DNA from: Melampsora larici-populina 98AG31
Lineage: Eukaryota > Basidiomycota > Pucciniomycetes > Pucciniales > Melampsoraceae
DNA length: 64,000 bases
NCBI RefSeq assembly: GCF_000204055.1
Contig: NW_006768770.1
Span: forward strand, 2,111,692-2,175,691
Direction: 5' to 3'
Part shown: one piece after another, positions 21,632-33,374 of the stretch
How positions within the stretch are numbered: the stretch's first letter is position 1
How the letters are laid out: every line of letters begins with the position of its first letter
The notes under the pieces: model-generated
What the model saw: the letters and a program-made list of their open reading frames with translations, nothing else
Database searches by the model: none
What the model was told of the DNA's origin: nothing
Made by a program: the position numbers and the translations under genes

Positions 21632-22605
21632 TCAAAGCCCCCAAAGATACAAAAAAAGACCCAGACCCAGTACAAATGTAATGAAAAAGAAGAATGTCAA
21701 GGGCCCAGTGAAGAAATATGACCAGTTTACTCCGTTTCTTGGTGGGTTATTGCCATAACAGAAGCCTGAAATCTTCAAAAAAAACTTAGAATTTTGACTA
21801 TATAGAGATATACTAGAGATACACGCGGCTGACCTGTACAATTAGCTCCTGATTGTCTGAATCCCAAGAAGCAATGTATCCAGAAAACAAAATCTGCACT
21901 GCGTGCTCATTATAGTCATCAAGTTCTAAGGCACCAACCCCAGGGTCTCCTCTATAATGTATACCTCCACCTAGTCTTCTTCCTAGCTATCAACACATAC
22001 ATACAAGAAAGAGAGGAGATCAGCCATTGTATATCAGAATTTGTGTGATCAACGTGGTGAAAAGATCTTGCCTCAGAGAAATAATGGAAGTGTTCTACCG
22101 CCACGTGTATCACTTCTGGGCCAAAATGTAATGCAGGCTCGACTTGGGCACACACAGGTGTTCCAAGACCATATATTCTAACTGGTGTTGCAATGTTTGG
22201 TATGAATGGGCCATTAGGACCCACGGCCGGTCCTAAATCCATGAGTGTTGTAGGTATAACTGCTAACACAATATGGCTCAAAACCTCATCATAAACAAAT
22301 GGACCAGTAGCTTGATATATGTGACCGGATCTTAGGGAAAGGCCGTTGCCTCTGGAATATATAATTACAAGTGGCATAAGATGAGGTAATTGGCCAGACC
22401 GTCCACTCAGCATGCAGCTTGCTGAGTGGACGTTAGTTCCAGCTGGTAAAGGATAAAAGAAGTCTTTTGAGGGAACCTATTTGGAGTTAGCACAACGGAT
22501 TGGATCAAAGGGTCAGTTCAAACCACAAGAATAGGAGTATCGATTCTTGCATACTTCACAACCGACAGTGAATAGGCCATCCGCAAAGACCGGATTCTCT
22601 AGCAT
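21632..22605 (-). CDS. Unknown protein with a C-terminal membrane segment, four exons
   Basis: Exons 22555-22605, 22072-22476, 21834-21986 and 21632-21772 join in phase to 750 bases, 249 residues. I do not recognise the family. The protein starts MLENPVFADGLFTVGCEVP, has a compact central region (IYSRGNGLSLRSGHIYQ, HFGPEVIHVAVEHFHYF), a Gly-rich LGRRLGGGIHYRGDPGVG, and ends with a hydrophobic helix (GPLTFFFFITFVLGLGLFLY), suggesting tail anchoring. No signal peptide is seen. Intron 2 needs a GC donor (GAG|GCAAGA), which fits the GC-AG consensus; a GT alternative (CAC|GTTGAT) would add six residues. Phases agree throughout, and the frames look protein-like, so I think it is a real gene. It lies inside the inverted-repeat unit. 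Confidence 0.65.
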
Positions 22606-24216
22606 CGCGATTGAAAAGACAGGAATAAAAACAATAAAGAGTTTGAGATGAAAATTGACGATGAAGAACAGAAAGTTTATTGTGTTGTTTTGCTAAATCA
22701 CACGTCAGTGTCCTCGCCTATTTATTAAGACCTGTGATATTACCTCAGCTTGATTCACGAACCTGCACAGCAGTTTCGTGAATGACCCCTTCAGGGTTTT
22801 GAAGGGTTTGTTCAAGTTCCACAAGCCAGGTTGTGGATGGACACTGGCCTGCTTCAATCGCCATTAGTTAACAACATATCCTGATATGGTTGTACGGAAC
22901 CTCAGTGAGGGTGAGCAGGATGATGTAGTCGCTGGTACACCCTGGCCAAGGTTTCATTTTCCTATATGACAATTGAGACGCATGAGTAGTGATCAGCCAT
23001 GGAGATCACAAATAACACTCAATTAACCCCGAGCTAGCATGAGCTAGCTCCCGTTAAAAACAAAGTCGCAGCAGAATCTATGGTAAGTAAATCTTTTATT
23101 GTTATTCAGATACATCCGGAGGAGGGATGTAGACATCAGGGGTCACCAATGTCTAGATCCCTCCGACGCCTTGCCAACTTTTTGGATAACGATTCAAACT
23201 GATAACACCCTGACAACCCTGAAGCGCAGTTCACCAAAGCAGTCACATGAACATTTTCATCTCATTCCAGATCCAGAGATGAGATGAGATGATCGAAAAC
23301 AACTGACTAATTTCAAATCAACATTGGAATTACAGCTCTCATTCCTCACCATGTGTGGCGAGAGACTGAAAGGGGATCTAGACCAGATATGAAGGTCTAG
23401 ATCCCAGCCGCGGTGGATTGGAGGTAAACAACAAACATTCAGCCAAAGATGATTTAAATCCTTGATGTATTGCTACACCCAGGATTTAAATCAAGGGTTA
23501 AACATACCCAGTTAGAGGTCATTCGGACCTGAAAGGTCAGAAAGACCTCCAAACTGTTGAGAATATCAAGTCGTTAGATTAAGATCTTCTTGTTTTCTTC
23601 GAAAGGGCTGTGAAACTTGAGGACCACAGATCACCTCATTTGTTTCGATTGGAAGCTTACAGTCTTGCGGTTTGTGGTGACATTGCTATCCAAAACCAAA
23701 AGGCTATGAAAGAAAGGGAACTATCAAAGAAAGGGATGGAGATCGGGATAGGATTTTCGGAAGTCAGCCAATCTGGGGAGTTGTTGGCAAAGCTTGGTTG
23801 GACAGACAGACTACGACAAGAGTAACATGTAGATTGAGTTGATTGCACGTGGGCACAGTGTTGGTTGGGGGTTAAAGCTCCCGAAAAATTTACAAGTACG
23901 GTGCGAATGTGTGTTTGAAAAGGATGGGGTCGGTGATTGCAATGTGTGGGGTGGGTGTGGTCTTCTACATATGTAGTTGATATGTTGCAGAGTATGGTCT
24001 CGCTTCTCAAATGGATGCGACCAGCGTGTGGTCTTTTGGTTGTTTTTTTAATTAGGAGACATATCACAAACTTTACAAAAGGCAAATTTAAACATATTAT
24101 TGTAACAAGTATAAACAGATTGAATTTAAACACGAAATTTGAACAGGTATATAGAGAACTAGATGATGGTGAGAACATGATGTCTGTCAAGACGATGGAG
24201 TCAATTCACAAAGACT
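22606..24216. other. Interval with one possible coding remnant
   Basis: Mostly no signal. A plus-strand frame from 23583 to a stop at 23823-23825 reads FFERAVKLEDHRSPHLFRLEAY and KAMKERELSKKGMEIG; its composition looks protein-like, but it has no ATG near its start and I do not recognise it. It could be a terminal exon of a lost gene. A palindromic stretch with GAGCTAGC repeated lies near 23030-23055. Confidence 0.35.
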
Positions 24217-26450
24217 TCAGAAGGGGAATTGAGGGGGTGCCGGAGGCGTCAGGCGAGGAGCTGGGCGAGTTGACAGAGCTAAATAAGTGGGTAGATCAAC
24301 GTGTCGAGCCTCGACTTTCTCCCCGTCGGGCAATACCTGGCTGTGTTGCCATATAAGATCCTCTTTGGGTGTCTCCACAGGAATTCGAACGAGCTTTGGG
24401 AGTTGAAGAATCTGACATCCAAGCTGGCATCTGTGTTGAACAAGCATGAGTGCAACAGCCGGGGCTCGGCCGTTCCTGCTGCCCCAAACATTTCTACAAG
24501 GCGGGCAAATCAGCAGAGACCCTATTGATTGGATGGGAGCGAATTGGACTCACGCAGGATTGATGTCATGGATTTGAGGGTTGGTGACGACTGAACCACA
24601 CCCACGTAGATCGGTCACAAAGCGGTGACCTTTGCTTTGCTGGTAAGTCCAATGACTGAATGCATCCGTGAGGTAGTGCATGTTGGTGGGATTGTTGATA
24701 ATAGCAAAACCAAAAAATCCGGAAGTGGCGAAAGATTCCAAAGGGTGTAAGGATTCTTCAACATGCATAACCTCGTGTGGTCCTTCAACATCCGGGATAT
24801 CGCTCAAATTGTCATTATCGGGCGGCTTTTCCGAGGTGATAATGGTGTGCTCGACCAGCTGAAATCGAAATTCATACCAAGGAGGTCAGCTATGAATGTC
24901 TTTGACCTATTGTAGTTAAATTTTTGAATCATCACTTACACGAAGTTCGTTAATTATCTTCCACATATCGACATGACCCGAGAGGCCATTGACAGTTTTA
25001 GCATACGCAACAAATTCTTGAAGTAGAATGTCAACCGCGTTGTATAGACGCGATGTGTTTGTAGGTGCTACGATTTTCAGATTGAAACGGTTGTTTATGG
25101 CGGTTTTGCTGATCAAGGTGATAGGGCCATCTGGGTGCCACAGTTCAATAGATTGAACGGAGTGAGTTCGACCGTGCTTCGGTTCCTGATCAGACGGCCA
25201 ACGGTAAGAGATAAAATCTGATTCGACCGTGTTCCCGTCTTGCTGAACTGTCCATTGCAAGCCTGCAACCCAGTTGAGGGCGCGGTGGGTATGTACTAAT
25301 GAGGGTTCAGTCGATCGTCCAAAACGTTCTAGGCCTTGCGCTATGTTGTCTTCGGTGGTATGTAGCAAGGATAATGGCGCACCTGGAGTGAAGTCAGAAG
25401 CAGTTTTATATGTACATAAGGGAAACGAGAAAGGGTTGGTACTTACTACATCGACCAATCTTAAACCGCTTGGTCACTTCTGCTGGTAGTGGTACTGGAT
25501 CGGGAAGCTTAAGATCATCAGCTTTTTTGGAAATGAGATTGTGTTTGTATCGGGTGTGGTCGTAGATGAGATTGATGGAACTTGATTGAGAAAACCACCA
25601 TTTAAGATCAGTATTGGTCACTGAGCCATCCTGACTACCTAAAGTTGTAAATTCGAAACCGGCTGGGTCAAGTCTGTCGGTGATATCGTTGGGGACAAAA
25701 GTCTTTTGAAAGTGCATCCAAAGGTCGAGTCGCAGATCTTCGTAAGCTTGAGGGCGATAGACATTGATGGTTCGAGAAACAGGGATGGGCTTTTGTTTAG
25801 CCCATTTGGGTGCTTTAAAAGTCTCAAATCCACATAGAAAGGTTATTAGAGGGCTAGAAGCATCATACGCTGGTGTATCTGAATGTCTTCCGCGTGAACG
25901 GGTCGAGCTTGTTCCTCCGCCTGAGACTGCTTGTCCACGCTTGGACTTGTTGGTATTTGGTGGGAAACTTTGTGGAATTACGAGTCCGGTTCTCTTTGGC
26001 AGCAGCGAATGGATTGAATACGGAAGATGCTGTTGATGTAAGTTGAATGGATGAGGTCGAGGGCGCCGCAAAGGGTGTAGGAGTTGAGGAGTATTTGAGT
26101 GTATTGTTGTGTGCAGCAACTGATGCGGCTGCTTGCTTGAAAGCTTGGGTATCAAAAGCGTTGGAAAGGTGATGATCAGCTGAATTGGCCTGTTGCGTAT
26201 TTGGATAAGATAATTGGGAGGTCGTAATAGGATTTGAAAATTGGACAGGATACGTAGGATTTGAGTACATATTTGGGGGATTGAGATGACCGTTAAGGGA
26301 ATGGACAGGTCCGTTTGAGCTGGGGTCAATCATTGATTCAGTGGGTGATGAGCTGGAACTTCCTGTCAATCGGATTTTGATGCAGAAATCACAAAAACCA
26401 TGAAGGGATGCGGGCCGGAGACAGCAAGCTGAGCAAGTATCTTGATTCAT
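24217..26450 (-). CDS. Alpha-type protein kinase-like protein with a likely impaired active site
   Basis: Proposed exons 26022-26450, 25447-25945, 24940-25382, 24554-24858 and 24217-24493 join in phase to 1,953 bases, 650 residues. The N-terminus (MNQDTCSACCLRPASLHGFC) is a small Cys-rich knuckle, followed by a Ser/Thr/Pro/Asn-rich linker. The C-terminal half is an alpha-kinase (eEF2K/MHCK type): VDILLQEFVAYA, SHWTYQQSKGHRFVTDLRG,then TNPQIHDIN and the zinc site HRCQLGCQILQLP. Active kinases of this family have TDPQIH; here the Asp is Asn, so activity is doubtful, while DLRG keeps its Asp. The first intron (25946-26021) is weak; without it there is a frameshift at that place. An in-frame ATG at 26609 would add 53 residues. 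Alpha-kinase-like genes are multiplied in rusts. It ends 160-360 bp inside the right inverted repeat. Confidence 0.78.
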
Positions 26451-26810
26451 CTGGAGGTTGGAAGATAATTTGGGAAATTGGGAGACAACAGAATAGTAAG
26501 CTGAGAAAAGATGTTTTTGGAGATTGAGGTGAACGGACGAGTGAAAAAACGGGTGAGACAGGAGAGAACGGTAGGGATAGGGTGGATGAATTGTGGGTGT
26601 GAGACTCATCTTTATAAGAGCCCGGCTGTTGTGGCACTCCCGTGCTTCAATGATTATAGGCCTGGTTCGAAAAAAGGGTGTTTGACGCAGATGGCGAGTC
26701 GTGGCAGGTAGGTAACTGAAGCTTGATTAAAAATATGGGCCCTGCTCCTGATGATGGCTGAGAGGGTCACGGACCTAGGCGGGCCAGGGTTGGCGCGTTT
26801 CCAGACAGAA

Positions 26811-26885
26811 CTGTTTCAGGCCTGGTACGTTGCATTTTCCCATTTCTGACGAAGTGACCCACGTGGCACTTTAGAGCCACCGTAG
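26811..26885 (-). repeat. Right arm of the long inverted repeat
   Basis: On the minus strand this reads CTACGGTGGCTCTAAAGTG, then GTGGGTCACTTCGTC, and ends CGTACCAGGCCTGAAACA, nearly the same as 18603-18676. Its outer end breaks at 26885 and resumes at 27596 (TGACCCGTGGTGTA), so about 710 bp was inserted in this arm. Confidence 0.75.
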
Positions 26886-27595
26886 GTCAGCGCTGATATC
26901 AATTCGAGGTCATCTGCCAGGACCCTGGAGAGTGCAAACTGACCCTACTTATTGGTACCCGAATTCTGTTTTTGTCGGGTTTCGGGCTTTTCCCGCGCAA
27001 CCATGACCATTTTCCGAGTTTTGAAAGCGGCAAAAGATGGAGCAAGGGCGCAGCTTTCTAGTACATATACTTTTGTCATGGTAGGGGCAGTATTTTCGGG
27101 TAAAACCCGATGTAGAGACTCGGCCCCGGTATGTAGGAATACGTCCGGGATCATTGAAAAAAAACAGTTTTTCTCCTCAACCAGCGCTCCAATAAACGTG
27201 GGGCTGGTATCATAAGGTAGCCTGTCTTTGCCCGCACACACCGAGCTACTGTACAGCTTCATAGGTAGACAAGTGTTGTGCAGGAGCAAATACCCGAAAA
27301 GTGCGTTTTGTCACTAGGGTCTGCACGCGCTCTCCAGGGTCCTCATCTGCCCCGATGTCCATTTGATATCAATTCGATATCAATTCGATATACAAATTGT
27401 CGATATCGATTTTATGTCGGGATCACCAGCCCTCACCAGCCCCAGCAGGTGTGAGGAACGCCAGAGCTCTGTCGACTGGCTGTCAGCAAAATCTAATCAT
27501 CAGGTCTCGATATCGAGTCTTGACCCGATCTCAACTCGAGATCAATCTGATATCAAAAATTTGGAGATCAGTTCGATATCAGGCCTGTCAAAGAG
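26886..27595. mobile_element. Insertion that split the right arm, itself containing a hAT-like MITE
   Basis: Comparing with the uninterrupted left arm shows that this segment was added after the arm formed. Its ends are loosely inverted (CAGCGCTGATATC at left, GATATCAGGCCTG at right). The interior repeats GATATCAATTCGATATC and AGATC/GATATC palindromes. I found no clear target duplication, so the class is open. Confidence 0.5.
26919..27343. mobile_element. hAT-like MITE with 8-bp target duplication CATCTGCC
   Basis: The element starts AGGACCCTGGAGAG and ends CTCTCCAGGGTCCT. CATCTGCC occurs directly before (26911-26918) and after (27344-27351). It is 425 bp long and belongs to the same family as 18046-18485. 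A minus-strand frame of 114 codons inside it is probably accidental. Confidence 0.85.
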
Positions 27596-27611
27596 TTGAC
27601 CCGTGGTGTAG

Positions 27612-28826
27612 ATAAGACTTCTTCAAACATAAAAAAGAAATTTCAAGACAAAAATTGAGAGCGCAAAAATGACAACTTTGTTATTGCTTACAGCCTGTAC
27701 ATGGAGTTTATGAGATGTACAGAGCGAGAGGAAGCGAGTCAGTTTTTATTTGACTCTCAATTTTTGTTAGCTTGAACAAGCCCTCTCTGCGCGGCCACGT
27801 CTGCGCGCCTCGCAGAGGGGCTTGGGACTAATCGTGAGTTCCTGGCACGGAGACTCCACGAGTTAAGTCCACTTATGTAGTTTTTCACTTTTTCCCGCTT
27901 TCCTCACTGATAAAAACGACTTTACCTTGCAGGAAAAGTTGTTTGTATTTTTGTTCTACATGTGTTTCCATCTTGATATCCTGGTTATCACTACTTCATC
28001 ACCCTGATCATGAGTTGTGTTTTCAAGCTCTTATGTCCCATATGTAAATGAATGTACAGCCTGTATTCACATTGTACGTGATTTAAACATAAGGATGTGC
28101 AAAACATTTGGTGAATTTGGCACAGGCAGAAACTAGCGTACAAAAAGCACTGAAAACAGACCACAATACAGGCGGGTGTTGTAAGAATGTTAAAGCCACA
28201 TCTCTGGCCGCATCAGATAGTTTGTCTACAATCTGAGACTATGAGGATGTGTAGAACAAAAATATGAACAACTTTTCCTGCAAGGTAAAGTTGTTTTTAT
28301 CAGTGAGGAAAGCGGGAAAAAGCAAAAAACTACATAAGTGGACTTAGCTCGTGGAGTCTCCGTGCCAGGAACTCACGATTAGTCCCAAGCCCCTCTGCGA
28401 GGCGCGCAGAGAGGGCTTGTTCAAGCTAACAATTTTTGGGGTGTCTCTCAAAGTAGGATTTCAAAATTGAGAGTCGAAAGATTTTAAACTCTCTTGCTAG
28501 TGACATTGCTCATTTCCACCTATCACACATGAATACAGTCTAATACAGTCTAATACAGCATGAGGGCAGCACAAGGGAAGTGATAGATATACTGTGACAT
28601 GCTTGGATAGGAAAGGTACGTTTCAAAAAGGTTCAAAATCTTTTGACTCTCCATTTTAAAATCCTACTTTGAGAGACCCCCCAAAAATTGAGAGTCAAAT
28701 AGAAATTTGCTCGCTTTGTACATCTCATACCCTCCATGTACAGACTGTATGCAATGACAAAGTAGTAAATTTTTTGCTCTCAATTTTTCCCTCTAAATTT
28801 TTTTTTATTTGAACAAGTCTATACTA
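27612..28826. mobile_element. Foldback element with ~200-bp arms, split by a MULE-like MITE
   Basis: After removing 27767-28429 plus one duplication copy, the arms pair: AGACTTCTTCAAAC... TGTACATGGAG ... GACTCTCAATTTTTG, then TCTCAAAGTAGGATTT, on the left, and their inverted forms between 28625 and 28826. The middle part has no recognisable gene. A target duplication could not be fixed. Confidence 0.7.
27767..28429. mobile_element. MULE-like MITE with ~190-bp arms and 9-bp target duplication
   Basis: The left end TTAGCTTGAACAAGCC and the right end are inverted copies, and similarity extends about 190 bases (CGCAGAGGGGCTTGGGAC, GTGGACTTA, TTTATCAGTGAGGAAAGC). CAATTTTTG flanks both ends (27758-27766 and 28430-28438). 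Long terminal repeats with a 9-bp duplication are characteristic of Mutator-like elements. No transposase frame is present. Confidence 0.88.
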
Positions 28827-29761
28827 GAATAGGTTACAGAGCCAAGTGTCGTAGCCTTGACGAAATGATTTGCAAGCCACCTCTCATTCACGTGATTGCT
28901 CTCTTGACCATCCACTTGCAACTAACTCCCTCATTACCTTTACGGTCATGAGCTCTTTACCATTACACTGATTATTATATATAATCAACCTAAGTGGATT
29001 CTTGAACTCTTGTTCCTCCCACTTCATTAATCTTTTTCAAAGGTTTCATCACTTCACTATAAGTATTCCATCTTATTCAAGCTCATTTTATTTATATAAA
29101 TCTTTGCTTCACTCAATCTTTGATTCTATATAAAAATCATTAAACTTTTTTTGACCCACCTCTCCTCGCCCTTATATGTAAACTTGTAATACTTTTTTTG
29201 GTCCGCCTCATAGCAGACCTTTCTTGTTACCTTTGAGTCAGTTGCACATCCCCAAGATACTATCCTGTATTCTGTATCCTCACTTTGCAACTAGGGCCCT
29301 GCGCCCTGATTCAAGCTAAAAACTTCCACTCATGAGTTTCTAGCTAGAATCACCAAGGCTCCATACCTATTCTGCACGGTGTGACAAATTTGTCTCACCT
29401 TGTGGGTATAATAAGACACAACACTTCCTTATATGAAGACGTTCGGTGAACTCGTCAAAGGTTTTATACGAGAAAAGGCAAAAAGGTTATTATAGTATTG
29501 TATAAACCATTCAATACTTTTGAACACGAGAAATAAAGCATTTTACTAAACTCAGCCCCCTCTTAAGGGTTGACCGCCCCCTTTTAGTCAGGCAAGGAGT
29601 ATACCCAAAGCGTGTGAATAGGCATGGATGCCAAACAACACATAGGGGACGGTCTCAAATTCAGGTGAACTGGGAAATGGATGGTATGCTACTGATATAT
29701 TTGGCTTACACTCTTGCTTCAAAGAGATAACACATGATATCCTTCTGATCAACTTTCTCTA

Positions 29762-29798
<37 letters not shown>

Positions 29799-30063
29799 TA
29801 TCAATGAAAGATCCAATCATGTTTTGTTTCACTTATCAGCCTTGCTATATGTTGACGTGAATGTGAGGGGTAATACATGACTTTGATCTAATCAAGGACC
29901 CAATCATTATCAATCAAATTCTTTCTTTGATTATTTCGGATCCATTTTTTACTGTGCATGTCTTCAACCATCACCAGAGATAACAAGGAAGAAGTAATTT
30001 TTTTATCAATTGCTACAACAGGGGGACAAGATGGACTTTTGAAGTGTACACAACGTGAGAGAA
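28827..30063. other. AT-rich interval with a GAT microsatellite
   Basis: No gene is supported. It looks like eroded repeat DNA; the text around 28980-29580 has promoter-like TATA boxes but no LTR ends that I can pair. Confidence 0.35.
29762..29798 (+). repeat. (GAT)12 microsatellite
   Basis: Twelve uninterrupted GAT units followed by a G. It lies in non-coding DNA and should be length-variable between isolates. Confidence 0.95.
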
Positions 30064-30614
30064 CACTACCTCAAAAATAATATTTTCCGTCCAGAACAGA
30101 AAAGTACAGGCATGTTTTCCTGTAGAAAACTCTCACCAGCACAAAAAAAAGTTGAAAATGAGTAGAAAGGTCCCTTAGATTTCTGCTTGATCATCTGTGC
30201 TCCATTGATTTTTTCATATTTTTATTGAAAGAACTCTTTGTTGTACTAACAAAACATGTTTTCAGGCTCCAGAGTGTGACCTGTAAGAACCATTGCGGGG
30301 GTGTGTCAGAAACTCAAATTTTGTACAGAACCACCAGATCATAGGGTTTTGGACCAGTCTTAAGTTTCTGAGCTGACCTAGGCCAGGGATTTACAGGTCA
30401 CAATCTGAAGCCAACAATATTGTTTCATTAGTACACAAAAGGGGTGTTGTAACAAAAATTATGAAAAGATCACAGAAACAGAAAGAAGCAAGTAGAAATA
30501 TCATGGCCCTCTTTGCATATATTTACCATTTTTTTGTCTTGTTGGGAGTTTTCTACAAGCAAATCTGCCTTTATTTTTCTTTTCCGCACGGAAAATATTA
30601 ATTTTTGTGCAGTG
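30064..30614. mobile_element. Older CACTAC-type foldback MITE
   Basis: The left end CACTACCTCAAAAATAATAT and the right end are imperfect inverted copies. The similarity continues through TTTTCCGTCC, TGTAGAAAACTC and beyond for about 100 bases. GAA flanks both sides (30061-30063, 30615-30617), a 3-bp duplication. It resembles 6462-7276 in terminus and size class, but the arms are more diverged. Confidence 0.65.
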
Positions 30615-32330
30615 GAAGGAGAGGTTTGATTCACCAAGAACCAGATCCAGCAACAAATCTTAAGCCTTGAGAGCAGGAGGAGGAGATAACAATCCCTTTC
30701 CAAAGATTGGCTTTCCATTTCATCCAAATTCAAGATGACTCACTTTATGTTCAGCTTTGCATTCACACAGATCAATGACTGACAGCCTCTTTTGAATCAT
30801 ATTCTTCTTCCTCAACTAAAAGGGGGTGGTCAACCCTTCTGTAGGGGTGGCCGGTTGTAGTAAGACCCTAAATAAAGCAATTCCAAATGAAAATTGATAT
30901 TATGCTTGATGCTCAAGCTCTTTGGTGTTCTTTGTCTTGTTTTTTTTGGGGGGTTTCCCTTGGAATATTCAGATGTTTTGATTTTTGATTTATGTTTTTG
31001 GTAGGTTTTTTTGTTTAGATCATCAATAAAAAATGGCACTGATTCTTTCTATTTGGTTTTCATGGATCTGTTGTGGAATTTTCCAGTCCTTCTTTCTGAG
31101 AAAGAAACTGGATTTTCAACTTTTTTGTGACTATTCTTTTAGAATGATTTGAATATGTAGGCTGTATATATTTTTCAAAAAAAAGTGAATTCCAAATGAT
31201 CACTGATTGTTCTCATTGATAAAGGTGTTCATGTTGTTTTTGCAAAGTATTTGTTTGTTTGTTTCAATTTGTGGTTGCATGTTTCATGTGTGTACATGTG
31301 AATTTTGAGCATTGTGAAGATTTCAAATGCCTAGATGAGTGAACAGGACAAAAAAATGAGTGTGAGGTAGATGTGATGGTCAGTTGATATTGATTTTCAT
31401 CAGAGACAAAAAGATAGAAAAGAAAATGAAAAGAAACAGACAAGTCAAAAAACCCCACTGCAATGGGTTGAGAACCAAGTGTGTTAGATAATTGTACTCT
31501 CTCAAAGTTGCATATGACAAAGAAATATACAACTTTTTTTGTTTTCAAGAATGTGATGGATTTTTGCACATATGCACAAGAATCTGTGTGTGACTTTTGA
31601 CACACTTCAGATTACCAAATGCTGATTTTGGGTCACATGTGTAACCAAAAACTTTTACATTTGGTTGCACACATCACACAGACATTGCCAATGTCAGTGT
31701 ACAATATCAACCTCCTCTTGTGGGGTTTCACAATATTTACCTATCTCTGCACATCATACATCAATCAGGTTCATGATGGAAGGATTGAATTTTCCTCCCA
31801 ATCTTGCAGCATGTTGAAAAAGGGCTGATGCAAAGTTATACAGAACACACTCTGATGGCAAGATGATTTTATAAGTGATTTGATATATACAGCTTGGGGT
31901 GGAATGGATTTTTGCATGGGTCAAATGGTGGGTGCAGCACAGTTTGAGCACAATGGTACACGCCTGGCACGGGCGCGTATGGGTGGGTATCTCTTTCCCT
32001 GAACGGGGGTGGGCGCCCCCATGAACCCACTCAGGTGATCTACAAGGTCTTCAGCTATCTTCAGCCCTCTTACCCCCCAAGGTGTCTCAGATGTCCATAT
32101 CTGTTATCTGTACCACCTCATACCATCTTCTTCAGTCATGGAAGCACATACAGTAAAGGTACCATGATGAAAAAATCTTGGAATCTGATATGACCTGACT
32201 AGTCCTACATACAGAGACTAGAAGCTTGTTGTGTCTTGGGTGATTGGATTGTGTTGCAAGGGTTTGGATATTGTATAGTGACATCTGATGATTAGATTGT
32301 ACTCTAGACAAGAAAGCCATCTATGAAGGT
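30615..32330. other. AT-rich interval, no gene seen
   Basis: Frames here are short and of low complexity (Lys/Phe-rich or Tyr/His-rich). I found no paired repeat ends, RNA gene or conserved motif. A short GC-rich island with GGGTGGGCGCCCCC lies near 31965-32020. Confidence 0.35.
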
Positions 32331-32702
32331 GCCATCAACACCCAAACCAATCCGACACAATACAACTTTTGGAGGGTTTCCATGTCGTATTGGCCAACCC
32401 ATATATTCAGACCAATACCCAATACAATATGAGGACAAAAAAATCCGGTTGGCCATATCGTGTTGCTGAAGCGATACAAGCCAATACCGTAGTTAAAGAT
32501 TGGTTGCAAGGCTTTTCAAGTAAGAAGAAGGCATACTGCCTCCATCATGTATTGTGTTGCTGATACCTGATATGGAAAATCCTCACTCCTCATATCAGGT
32601 TGGCTGACCCAACATGGGAAACCCAATGATTTGGTGCCGGGTTGGCAACACAAAACCAATCTGATACCAACATCCACATTGGATTGGTTCAGGTGTTGGT
32701 GC
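32331..32702. mobile_element. Possible MITE with ACACC..AACCAATCC termini
   Basis: The left part (CATCAACACCCAAACCAATCC) and the right part, read inverted (CACCAACACCTGAACCAATCC), match imperfectly over about 22 bases. The interior repeats CCAATAC and related words. No target duplication could be fixed. Confidence 0.4.
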
Positions 32703-33370
32703 CATACAACTGAATACATAGATAAAGAGACCTCATCTACAATATAAAGGCACAAGGCTTGACAACTGGGCAGTGTTGCATCTGCTGTGCTCCAACCCTG
32801 TTACATCATACATAAGGCATGATTCATGACCCAGCAAATTGTGATAGTGTTTGCCTTGCCATCAAGTACCACATCCAACCAAAATACATTTTGAAGTTGC
32901 TGCCTGACCCGCTGCGCAACAAGATGTGTCAAAGCTCAAGTTCTTTTGGGCCGCAACAACATTTGTTGCATTACTTCCCAAAAAAACTTGAAATTTGATG
33001 TTTTTTTGGCGCAGTTGCATCTTTTGCGTTGCGGGGAGGTCAACACGCCGTGCAACCCAGGCTAACGTTTTGTTGTTGCGGTACTTACCGCAACACAGTG
33101 TCTGCCGCTGGGTTTTGTTGCGTGTTGCGGAGCAACACACCAAAAAACCCGCTTTCTGTGGTGTGGTGTGTTGCTGGCACAGGGTTGCAACATCCCACCA
33201 AGGGTCTATCAATCATTTCATTACTAGTGATGTCAATTGACCAATTCCTGATAGTGTTTGCCTTACGGCCACCTTGCTTGCGCCATCAAGGGTGTAAATC
33301 ATGTTGATACCATCAACTACCAATCATTTGCTCAGGTCGCGGTGGAGGGAGTGTTTTGTACACCATAATC
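32703..33370. other. Interval with CAAC/GTTG-rich block, no gene
   Basis: Between 32890 and 33200 the sequence is rich in GTTGC and GCAAC, with the hairpin GTTGCGGTACTTACCGCAAC near 33074-33095. The words GATAGTGTTTGCCTT occur at about 32845 and 33251 as direct repeats, perhaps a duplication around an insertion. No protein frame is convincing. Confidence 0.4.
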
Positions 33371-33374
33371 TACC

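Noticed and set aside
23657..24190. 177-codon minus-strand frame
   Set aside because: No recognisable motif, Ser/His/Thr-rich low-complexity composition, and it overlaps the better plus-strand remnant; probably accidental.
26945..27289. 114-codon minus-strand frame inside a hAT-like MITE
   Set aside because: The element is a short non-autonomous unit and the frame has no transposase feature; I treat it as chance.
32885..33215. Protein frames in the GTTGC/CAAC-rich block
   Set aside because: Composition is driven by the repeat words; frames on both strands are equally long.
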